A program made the position numbers and the translations under genes. A DNA stretch of 11,838 bases from Spirochaetaceae bacterium. GTDB taxonomy: Bacteria > Spirochaetota > Spirochaetia > DSM-2461. Location: NCBI GenBank assembly GCA_016342385.1, contig JAEINM010000080.1, forward strand, positions 1 to 11,838, given 5' to 3'. Below are positions 6,075 to 11,838 of the stretch, piece after piece. The first letter of the stretch is position 1; each line of letters starts with the position of its first letter. The notes beneath the pieces are model-generated. The model was not told where the DNA came from. It did no database searches and was given only the letters and a program-made list of their open reading frames with translations.

Positions 6075-6842
6075 ATGATATCAGATGTAATGGGCAAGAA
6101 GGTTTTTTTTGTATACCCTCACAGTGTTATACAAAATCAGCTGATACAGGATTTAATTGATAGAGAATATGAAGTATATTTTATAAATGATCACTCCAAA
6201 GTAGAATCAATTTGCGAATATTATACTTCACCCATTTTATTTATTAATATAGACGAGGGACTGGAAGAGCATGAATGGGAAGCTAATATACGAATCTTAT
6301 TGGAAAAAGAAAGCACAAATCATGCCAGAATAGGGATTCTCACATATAACGAAAATGCTCAGTTGGCAAAAAAATATCTCATGGATCTCATGGTACCATG
6401 CGGATTTATCAAACTGAAACTGGGTATCAATGAAAGTACTAAGATAATATTTAAATTACTCGAAGCCAATGAAGTAAGGGGTAAAAGGAAATATATACGG
6501 GCAAAATGTTCTATTGATGATGCCTCATTCAATGTTGCCTATAACGGTACTCTCTGTAATGGTCATATAATAGACATCAGCTCTGTAGGAATGGCCGTAA
6601 CCTTCGACAAACCGCTAGAAATCCCTAAAAATACCTATCTGAAAGACTTACAGTTAAAATTAAGGGGAATTCTCCTAAGAGTTTCTGCTGTTGTTATAGG
6701 ATTTCGGCAGATAGAAGGAGATAAAACAGTTTATGTCCTGTTGTTTGATCAATATGTCAGCAATCAGATGAAATCCAGATTACGTTTATTTATTAACAAA
6801 AGTCTGCAGCATGAAATGGAAAAAAAGTTAAAAATTATATAA
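6075..6842 (+). CDS. PilZ-domain protein (probable c-di-GMP receptor) with N-terminal extension
   Basis: 255 residues. The C-terminal PilZ domain (about 135-250) has the c-di-GMP-binding pair RKYIR (138-142, RxxxR) and DISSVG (167-172, DxSxxG), so binding competence is expected. The first ~130 residues form a separate alpha/beta region (KVFFVYPHSVIQ, PILFINID, RIGILTY) resembling the N-terminal domain attached to many spirochaete PilZ proteins. No membrane segment or signal peptide is seen, so it is probably a cytoplasmic effector acting through partners, for example on motility or envelope functions. It is followed 9 bp later by a protein phosphatase gene, so the two are probably co-transcribed. 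Confidence 0.88.
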   Translation: MISDVMGKKVFFVYPHSVIQNQLIQDLIDREYEVYFINDHSKVESICEYYTSPILFINIDEGLEEHEWEANIRILLEKESTNHARIGILTYNENAQLAKKYLMDLMVPCGFIKLKLGINESTKIIFKLLEANEVRGKRKYIRAKCSIDDASFNVAYNGTLCNGHIIDISSVGMAVTFDKPLEIPKNTYLKDLQLKLRGILLRVSAVVIGFRQIEGDKTVYVLLFDQYVSNQMKSRLRLFINKSLQHEMEKKLKII

Positions 6843-6851
6843 GGAAATACG

Positions 6852-7352
6852 ATGAACCGCCTACGGCACATTAAACAGGATAAGACAAAAGGCATAATTT
6901 ACCTTCACTCTATGCCGGGGAAAAAAGAGGATCTTCAGGAATTTATGAAACACATAAATGTACTGAATGTCAGCAGAATATTCTGTTTAACTCACAAAAG
7001 AGAAATAGAACAATATTCACCTCATTATCTCGATGCCGTCTATTATGGACATTACGATAGTATTAATATTACCTACTGTCCCTGCCCGGATTTCGGAATT
7101 CCCCAAAAAGAAAAGGACCTTATTATTTACGAAAAAGCCATTCACGAGGCGTATAATACTCTCAAGGGTAGTAATATTCTTATCCACTGTCAGGGAGGTA
7201 TTGGAAGGACTGGAACATTTGCTGTCATTTTGCTCCGACAAATCGGTTTTTCTTTTGAAGATGCCCTGAAATTAACCAATAGTGCCGGCTCCAATCCGGG
7301 AAATCATGAACAATTAAATTTTGCAGAAAACTATAAGATTGCTCCCCGATGA
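6852..7352 (+). CDS. Dual-specificity-type protein tyrosine phosphatase
   Basis: 166-residue Cys-based phosphatase. The P-loop HCQGGIGRT gives the HCx5R(S/T) signature with nucleophile C113 and R119. The probable general acid is D80 in PCPDFGIP. Size and layout fit the small cytosolic dual-specificity/CDKN3-like or archaeal-type phosphatases. The usual arginine before the substrate-recognition helix is not clear, and the segment there reads SAGSNPG. AAGGA precedes the ATG. It lies 9 bp after the PilZ gene, suggesting joint c-di-GMP and protein-phosphorylation control. Its substrate is unknown. Confidence 0.88.
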   Translation: MNRLRHIKQDKTKGIIYLHSMPGKKEDLQEFMKHINVLNVSRIFCLTHKREIEQYSPHYLDAVYYGHYDSINITYCPCPDFGIPQKEKDLIIYEKAIHEAYNTLKGSNILIHCQGGIGRTGTFAVILLRQIGFSFEDALKLTNSAGSNPGNHEQLNFAENYKIAPR

Positions 7353-7593
7353 GTATTCAACAGTATTTTTTCTTATTTTATAGAAGATACTTTTCATAGA
7401 TGAAAAAACACGCCTGCTCACAATCATCCTTGAAAAGACATTAATGATGATTACCACATAGACAATTCTTCCCAAGTCGATACTTAGAGTATTGATTCCC
7501 CTGAGCTTTAAAGGTGTTACATTTTATTGTTATGGCGTTTTCAAAAATTGAAAATATTTGAAATTGACTGTAGATTCAATGCAGAGGTACATT
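7353..7593. other. Intergenic region before the MerR-type gene
   Basis: No gene is supported. An imperfect inverted repeat (AGTATTTTTTCT at 7362-7373 and AGAAGATACT at 7382-7391) could be a weak terminator for the phosphatase transcript. No strong promoter, and no copy of the operator seen at 8493-8507, is found here. Confidence 0.35.
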
Positions 7594-8439
7594 TTGTATA
7601 AAATTGGTGATTTTTCCCGGTTGGGACAGGTTTCAGTACGCATGCTTCGTCATTATGATCAGCTTGATCTTTTAAAACCTGAAAACGTGGATTATTCTAC
7701 AGGTTATAGAAGTTATTCCATTAAACAGCTCCCCAGTCTGAACCGCATTCTCTTCTTAAAGGATCTGGGTTTTACTCTTCAGCAGGTTAAAGAAATGCTG
7801 GCAAATAATGTGAACATTGAAGAGATGAAAGCCCTGCTTCGGGAGAAACAGCAGGCACTGGAAGAGGAATTAAATCAGGCGAAACATCGTTTCGATGCAG
7901 TGAGCCTACGCCTTGAGCAAATTGAAAATGAGGGGAAAGAACCCCTTTATGAAGTGATGCTTAAAGAAAGCCCTCCCCTGATCCTGGCATCGGTACGGAA
8001 AACAGTACCTCATACGTCTCAAATGGCTCACTATTGCCAATCCATGCACCAGGAACTCTATTCTCTCCTGAAAGAACATCACATTCAACATGAGGGACCA
8101 GAGATTACTCTTTACCATGATAAAGAATACCAAGAAGAAAATATGGATGTGGAAATGGGAATTTGTCTGAACAAAAATTTCATTTTTGAGGGAACACTTC
8201 CTGTGAATCTATCGGTCCGCAATCTGCCAAAAGAAAAAAAAGTAGCCTCTCTAATCTACAAAGGCCCCTATGAAGGCACGTTTTCCGGAGTTCTGGCCCT
8301 TTTAAACTGGGTAACATTAAATGATTGGAATATATCCGGAGCCTTACGGGAGATTCAGCTTTCGGGCCCCACCCACAACGACAGGGGAGAGGTCCAGACA
8401 GAACCCGTAACAGAGCTTCAAATTCCTCTATTTGAGTAG
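7594..8439 (+). CDS. MerR-family multidrug-type transcriptional activator (BmrR-like)
   Basis: 281 residues. It has an N-terminal MerR winged helix (YKIGDFSRLGQVSVRMLRHYD, then GYRSYS and LKDLGFTLQQVKEML), a dimerisation coiled coil (about 75-110, rich in E, Q and L), and a C-terminal GyrI-like/AraC effector-binding domain (about 120-281, ending in ELQIPLF). BmrR-type members bind hydrophobic or cationic drugs and untwist a promoter with a long spacer. The start is chosen as TTG 7594 because AGAGG lies 6 bp upstream and MerR proteins typically begin MYKIGEFS. In-frame ATG 7579 and TTG 7558 would add 5 or 12 unsupported residues. A classic MerR-type promoter immediately downstream points to the next operon as its target. 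Confidence 0.88.
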   Translation: MYKIGDFSRLGQVSVRMLRHYDQLDLLKPENVDYSTGYRSYSIKQLPSLNRILFLKDLGFTLQQVKEMLANNVNIEEMKALLREKQQALEEELNQAKHRFDAVSLRLEQIENEGKEPLYEVMLKESPPLILASVRKTVPHTSQMAHYCQSMHQELYSLLKEHHIQHEGPEITLYHDKEYQEENMDVEMGICLNKNFIFEGTLPVNLSVRNLPKEKKVASLIYKGPYEGTFSGVLALLNWVTLNDWNISGALREIQLSGPTHNDRGEVQTEPVTELQIPLFE

Positions 8440-8486
8440 GAGAATTTTCATCAGAATAAAAAAATCAAAAATTAATAAAAAAACTC

Positions 8487-8517
8487 TTTACCCTGACACA
8501 GTGTCAGACTGTAACTT
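8487..8517 (+). promoter_or_regulatory. MerR-type promoter with palindromic operator in a 19-bp spacer
   Basis: TTTACC (8487-8492) serves as -35 and TAACTT (8512-8517) as -10, 19 bp apart instead of the usual 17. The spacer holds CTGACACAGTGTCAG (8493-8507), a perfect 7-bp-arm palindrome around one base. Over-long spacers with a palindrome between the boxes are the hallmark of MerR-activated promoters. It lies between the MerR gene and the epimerase-like gene, about 30 bp before the latter's start, so drug-induced activation of that operon is expected. Confidence 0.85.
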
Positions 8518-8546
8518 CTGCTTATAAGCATAAGGAGAAGTTTAAT

Positions 8547-9497
8547 ATGACTAAACAAATCATAATGGGGACCGGACCTTTGGGACTGGCGATAATGGAT
8601 GAACTGCTTTCCCGGGATCAGCCAGTAACATTGATCAGCCGTAGCGGTAAAGTCAGGGAAAAACTGCCGTCAACTGTTGAACTGCTTTCTGGCGATATCA
8701 GTGATCCTCACCAGGTAAAAAATCTCTGTACCGGAGCGGAAAAGGTATATTTCTGCGCTATGCCTCCCTACACAAGATGGCCGGAAGAATTTCCGGCACT
8801 TCTGAACGGTGTCATTGAGGGGTTGGCCCACAGCGGTACGACTTTAATCTATGGGGACAACCTGTATATGTATGGCTCGACTCAAGGAAAAGCCATGACT
8901 GAAGATATGCCCTATAAAGCTGACAGTCGAAAGGGAAAGGTAAGGGCTGACTTATCATTCAGGTTGTTAGAAGCCCGAAAGTCCGGAAAACTGGATGTGA
9001 AGATATTGCGTGGCTCAGACTTTTTTGGTCCAAGGGTGCAGAATTCGAGCTTTGGTACACCTGTATTTCAAGCCGCTCTGGAAGGAAAGACTGTCAACCT
9101 ATTGGGCAATCCCGATCTTCCTCATTCCATTACCTATATTAAAGATTTTGCCCGTTCGATGGTTCTTCTGGCAGATTCTCCGAAAGTAGAACCTGCCGTT
9201 TTTCATGTACCCAATGCACCGGTCGGCAGCTCCAGGGATTTTGTGGTACAGGTGGAACGGGAGCTGGATATGAATCTAAAAATCCGGGCCACAGGAAAAA
9301 AAATGGCAACCTTTTTAGGACTGTTCATACCCATAGTAAAAGAGATGAAAGAGATGATCTATCAGTGGGACGAGCCCTTTATTGCAGACCATTCCCTCTT
9401 TTCCAGTCATTTTGATTTCACCCCGACCCCCCGAGATGTCGCTATAAAAGAAACCGCTTTGTGGTATCTAACTCAAAAACAAAAAGGAGGACAATAA
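8547..9497 (+). CDS. NAD(P)-dependent epimerase/dehydratase-like protein (atypical SDR)
   Basis: 316 residues with a Rossmann fold. The nucleotide-binding glycine motif is GTGPLG (8-13), followed by strand-helix repeats and a DFFGPRV segment that in this superfamily lines the sugar-nucleotide or substrate pocket. The usual YxxxK catalytic pair is not evident: the corresponding stretch reads NLYMYGSTQGK. It is therefore better called an atypical extended SDR. AAGGAG precedes the ATG, and the stop is 1 bp before the next gene. Under the MerR-type promoter, a role in modifying a toxic small molecule or envelope precursor is plausible but unproven. Confidence 0.82.
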   Translation: MTKQIIMGTGPLGLAIMDELLSRDQPVTLISRSGKVREKLPSTVELLSGDISDPHQVKNLCTGAEKVYFCAMPPYTRWPEEFPALLNGVIEGLAHSGTTLIYGDNLYMYGSTQGKAMTEDMPYKADSRKGKVRADLSFRLLEARKSGKLDVKILRGSDFFGPRVQNSSFGTPVFQAALEGKTVNLLGNPDLPHSITYIKDFARSMVLLADSPKVEPAVFHVPNAPVGSSRDFVVQVERELDMNLKIRATGKKMATFLGLFIPIVKEMKEMIYQWDEPFIADHSLFSSHFDFTPTPRDVAIKETALWYLTQKQKGGQ

Positions 9498-9498
9498 G

Positions 9499-10272
9499 AT
9501 GTCTATTAACAATAAATCTCATAAAATTACAGGAAGCCTTTTCCTGCTCTATTTTGCAATTTCCATGGCCTGTTACTTTATTCTGGCCGCGGTTTTCCAG
9601 TTCCCTGATATACTGAGGGTCGATGGAACAACCCGTTTTAACTTATTTCAGGCCAACCAGTCTATTATTGTTCCGACCTATTATTTTTGGTCTCTTACAG
9701 GTTTTCTGCAGATACTCATGTCCACCATGCTTTACTCCCTTATTGAGAGAAAAGATGCGCTCTCATTAACGGCCATGGTCATGGGAATCCTTTCCGGGGT
9801 GTTTCAACTCATAGGTTTTATTCGATGGGTCGTATTTATTCCCCTACTCTCCTCGGCTTATCAGACAGGCGAAATCTCTGCAGAATTAACCTTCTTTTTT
9901 GAAGAAATAGCCAACGGCTATCTCGGAATGTCACTGGGTGAACATATGGGGAATCTCTTTTTGGCTTTCTGGATATTTCTTGCAAGTCTCAGTCTCTACA
10001 GATCCACAGTGGTGCATAAATCACTGGCCCGCATGGGAGGAATTATAGGATTACTCTTTATGGTTTTTTCCTTTGAATCACTCGGTGCAATCTTTTCCCC
10101 ACTTACCATAATTACAGTACCTCTCTGGGGCGTTGTTTATATATGGCTGATATTTCTGGCTATTTCTTTTTTCCGGTATAAAAAGGGAAAAGAGGCAAAA
10201 CCCCTTCACTGGGGAATCTGGCTGGGAGGATTCATCTTCTGGCTGTGCAACGTGATTCCCGCCTTTCTATAA
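9499..10272 (+). CDS. DUF4386-like multi-pass membrane protein
   Basis: 257-residue protein with about seven hydrophobic segments: near 13-33, 57-80, 90-120, 143-167, 176-198, 201-223 and 236-256. The sequence resembles DUF4386-type integral membrane proteins, whose biochemical role is unknown. It has AAGGAGG upstream and starts 1 bp after the epimerase stop, so the two are translationally coupled. The MerR-controlled setting suggests a stress or drug-response membrane component rather than a housekeeping one. Confidence 0.8.
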   Translation: MSINNKSHKITGSLFLLYFAISMACYFILAAVFQFPDILRVDGTTRFNLFQANQSIIVPTYYFWSLTGFLQILMSTMLYSLIERKDALSLTAMVMGILSGVFQLIGFIRWVVFIPLLSSAYQTGEISAELTFFFEEIANGYLGMSLGEHMGNLFLAFWIFLASLSLYRSTVVHKSLARMGGIIGLLFMVFSFESLGAIFSPLTIITVPLWGVVYIWLIFLAISFFRYKKGKEAKPLHWGIWLGGFIFWLCNVIPAFL

Positions 10273-10297
10273 AAAAAGTTCCCGGAGGTAAAAAAAA

Positions 10298-10525
10298 ATG
10301 AGTAAAGCTGTTTTTGGGAGTGTTCCCGCCTACGGAGATACTTATCCCCTGCTGGCCACGTTAAAAGAACTGGTTCAGCAGGGTGAAGAGGTTATCTATT
10401 ATGGAACCAGAGAATTTCAGACCATGGTGGAATAAATCGGGGCTGAATATCGAATATATAAGGGAGAGGTGAACTCCATTGACTTTGTCCTGGCCGAAAT
10501 AAATTGTCACGACCCAGATTCTTGA
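10298..10525 (+). pseudogene. Truncated macrolide-type (MGT family) glycosyltransferase remnant
   Basis: A good ribosome-binding site (GGAGG at 10284-10288) and ATG begin a frame that resembles the N-terminus of UDP-glycosyltransferases acting on macrolides: a VFGSVPAYGDTYPLLATL opening, then ELVQQGEEVIYYGTREF. It hits an in-frame TAA at 10433-10435. The same frame then continues with typical family sequence (GAEYRIYKGEV) for 29 codons to TGA at 10523. After that, homology is lost. Full-length members have about 390-400 residues, so over 80 percent is missing. It was presumably the third gene of the MerR-controlled operon, now inactivated by a stop and a 3' deletion. Confidence 0.8.
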
Positions 10526-10656
10526 GCTTTATAAAGTTTTGTTATAGTGCAGTTAACATCCTATACTTGAAATATGAGTCTATCAGATTTTTTTGATAAA
10601 AATATTCCCATAAAGTTAAAAACGGATCTGCTTTTATGAATAGGAGTTAGATTGAG

Positions 10657-11337
10657 ATGAATTTATTTTTGAGAAAACTGATTTTAACTTTGGTCTTTTT
10701 TCTTTCTATTGCTTCTGTCCAAGGTCAAACAATTGTAGTAGGAGTAGCGGATGTATCTAATGATGTATTCGCTTTTGAAAATAACAAAATTCAGAAATCC
10801 TTTGGTTCTATTTTTCAATGCATCCTCGACAATAGCTCTATGGATTATGTATTTCGAGTACTTCCTTTGGCTAGATTGATATCTGAGCTTGAATCGGGAA
10901 GGATTGATGTGGCAATCCCTCTTGGAGAAACCGATAAAAGGAATGAGTTCGGGGAATTTGCTGTTAGTATTGTAGAGATCCCGTACATCTTATTGATTCT
11001 TGATAAAACATTGAAACAGGGAGACAGCATAAAAGGGCTTGAGGTTATAACTCAAAGAGGTTCTCATTTCCAGGAGATAGCCGAAGGGCTGGGAGCCGAT
11101 GTCAAGTTAACTAATACTTATGAAGGAGCAATCAATATGGTTCTTGCTAATCGAGTATACGCCTTTATAGGTCCCGAAAACATGTTGCCATTAGCTGACC
11201 AGTCAAATATGAGTAATGCATCGATTATACAGTTCGGAATATATGGGGTAGGTTTTTATGTTTCCAATCAATCCAACTATCAATCAGAAATTATAGAGAA
11301 TTTGGAAATGGGGTATGATGCATGTACAAATCCATAG
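10657..11337 (+). CDS. Extracellular solute-binding protein family 3, apparently frameshifted at its C-terminus
   Basis: 226 residues as read. An N-terminal signal peptide (RK, then a hydrophobic run, cleavage probably after VQG at about 24) is followed by a small periplasmic-binding-protein fold resembling amino-acid-type SBP_bac_3 domains: VVGVAD, LPLARLISELESGRIDVAIPL, GLEVITQRGSHF and YGVGFYVS. No lipobox cysteine is seen. The frame stops at 11335 after YDACTNP. In the -1 frame, YKSIVETYLPQWEKYTY and following residues run from 11325 to a TAG at 11394-11396. This is the kind of tail expected for the family and would give about 246 residues. So one base is extra near 11311-11325, either a true mutation or a sequencing error. 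TAGGAG lies 10 bp before the ATG. No permease or ATPase genes adjoin it, so it may be a sensor-like orphan. Confidence 0.75.
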   Translation: MNLFLRKLILTLVFFLSIASVQGQTIVVGVADVSNDVFAFENNKIQKSFGSIFQCILDNSSMDYVFRVLPLARLISELESGRIDVAIPLGETDKRNEFGEFAVSIVEIPYILLILDKTLKQGDSIKGLEVITQRGSHFQEIAEGLGADVKLTNTYEGAINMVLANRVYAFIGPENMLPLADQSNMSNASIIQFGIYGVGFYVSNQSNYQSEIIENLEMGYDACTNP

Positions 11338-11396
11338 TCGAAACTTACCTGCCTCAATGGGAAAAGTATACATATCGGGAAAAAGTATTATATTAG

Positions 11397-11654
11397 TGAA
11401 TCATCAATAAAATAAAATTAAGAGACTGTAAATAAATTTGTGTAAAGCTCCAAATCTTTGTATAAGAAGAGAGGAGCTTTTATTACTGAATTCAGCCTTG
11501 TTACCAACTTCCCAATATATCAAAATTAGAGATGGGATAGATCTAAGATTTAAACTCAGGGATTTTGTCGAAAAACTGAGAAACATCTGTACAAAAATCC
11601 CTATAATTTGAATTTTCTAAAATTAAATTCATTATTTATCCTTTAATCATGAAA
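11397..11654. other. AT-rich region without a convincing gene
   Basis: Apart from the hairpin at 11444-11480, nothing is well supported. AGAGACTGTAAATAAATTTG and the adjoining TGTAAAG (11411-11437) recall IS256-family terminal repeats, but no partner end or transposase is visible. A minus-strand 29-codon ORF (11632-11543) contains DFCTDVSQFFDKIPEF, which I cannot assign. The stretch is probably intergenic debris next to the transposase remnant. Confidence 0.3.
11444..11480 (+). terminator. Candidate transcription terminator downstream of the solute-binding protein gene
   Basis: AAAGCTCC (11444-11451) pairs perfectly with GGAGCTTT (11473-11480). The 21-nt loop contains a further short pairing (TCTT with AAGA), and TTTTATTA follows. 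It is moderately convincing and in the right place to end the solute-binding protein transcript. Confidence 0.45.
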
Positions 11655-11837
11655 TTAATTTATTGCATCCCATTCAGGATTATCTCTTTCAGGAACAGAA
11701 GACATAATATTATCAAAATTCTTCAATTCCAGATTATCAATTAGGTGGTTTAATGTGTACTCAAAAGTGTCTGGTAGTATTTGGTTTGCTAGAGTAACGG
11801 GGATCATCAGTTGCTGGTCATATGAATAATACTTGTA
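11655..11837 (-). pseudogene. N-terminal fragment of an IS1182/IS5-like transposase, running off the window
   Basis: Sixty codons on the minus strand, open at the right edge. YKYYSYDQQLMIPVTLANQI, followed by TFEYTLNHLIDN, matches the N-terminal pattern of IS1182/IS5-like transposases (YSYDQ, then LxPVSLxxQI, then a TINxLVD-type segment). Instead of the expected stretch leading to GAPAY and the DDE catalytic core, the frame passes into unrelated sequence (SSVPERDNPEWDAIN) and stops at 11655. The catalytic region is absent in the direction of translation, so this is a decayed or truncated copy. The true start codon lies beyond 11838. Confidence 0.6.
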
Positions 11838-11838
11838 T

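Noticed and set aside
7362..7391. Terminator after the phosphatase gene
   Set aside because: The stem is A/T-rich with mismatches, so it is too weak to call as a feature. It is only mentioned under the intergenic entry.
11411..11437. IS256-family terminal inverted repeat
   Set aside because: Resemblance is from memory only. No matching opposite end or transposase C-terminus could be read next to it.
11404..11586. 60-codon minus-strand frame
   Set aside because: Low-complexity Leu/Ser-rich translation with no start signal. It overlaps a terminator-like hairpin.
11543..11632. 29-codon minus-strand ORF after the transposase fragment
   Set aside because: It has a weak ribosome-binding site (AAAGGA) and a plausible start, but no recognisable family and it sits in decayed sequence. 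Not enough to call a gene.
1..11838. CRISPR array, tRNA or rRNA genes
   Set aside because: No regularly spaced repeats and no tRNA- or rRNA-like sequence were seen on reading both strands.

Overview
The window looks like chromosomal DNA from a free-living, probably anaerobic spirochaete (Spirochaetales-like). This is inferred from the moderately AT-rich composition, a PilZ protein with a long N-terminal extension of the sort common in spirochaetes, an HPr/STAS-like/ModE-like regulatory cluster, and the style of the transposase remnant at the right edge. No rRNA or tRNA gene is visible, so the assignment rests on protein character only.

Left part (1-1411, plus strand): a gamma-class carbonic anhydrase-like protein and an MTA/SAH nucleosidase, overlapping by ATGA. 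They converge on a minus-strand operon that ends 4 bp away.

Centre left (1416-4958, minus strand, transcribed right to left) is the most interesting part. A strong sigma70-type promoter, overlapped by a perfect 17-bp inverted repeat, drives a short ArsM-like SAM methyltransferase. Next comes an unannotated 31-codon ORF with an ideal ribosome-binding site, whose C-terminal part carries CC and C. Then follow a terminator-like hairpin, a radical SAM/SPASM enzyme and a fused thioredoxin-thioredoxin reductase. This has the architecture of a RiPP (ribosomally made, post-translationally modified peptide) pathway: precursor, attenuator, radical SAM maturase, methyltransferase and dithiol redox partner. 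The combination with an ArsM-type enzyme that keeps the three presumed arsenic-binding cysteines suggests either a thiol peptide linked to arsenic or other metalloid chemistry, or a Cys-modified peptide. I do not recognise it as a described system.

Centre (4991-7352): a minus-strand trio (ModE-type DNA-binding protein, STAS/SpoIIAA-like protein, HPr-like phosphocarrier) lies upstream of the RiPP-like operon on the same strand. It is divergent from a PilZ-domain protein and a dual-specificity-type protein phosphatase.

Centre right (7594-10525, plus strand): a BmrR-like MerR activator, then a textbook MerR-type promoter (15-bp palindrome in a 19-bp spacer). This promoter leads into an NAD(P)-binding epimerase-like protein, a DUF4386-like membrane protein and a broken macrolide-type glycosyltransferase. 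It looks like a drug- or toxin-responsive operon losing its last gene.

Right end (10657-11838): a periplasmic substrate-binding protein with an apparent frameshift near its C-terminus, a candidate terminator, AT-rich DNA without a convincing gene, and the N-terminal part of a decayed transposase running off the window.
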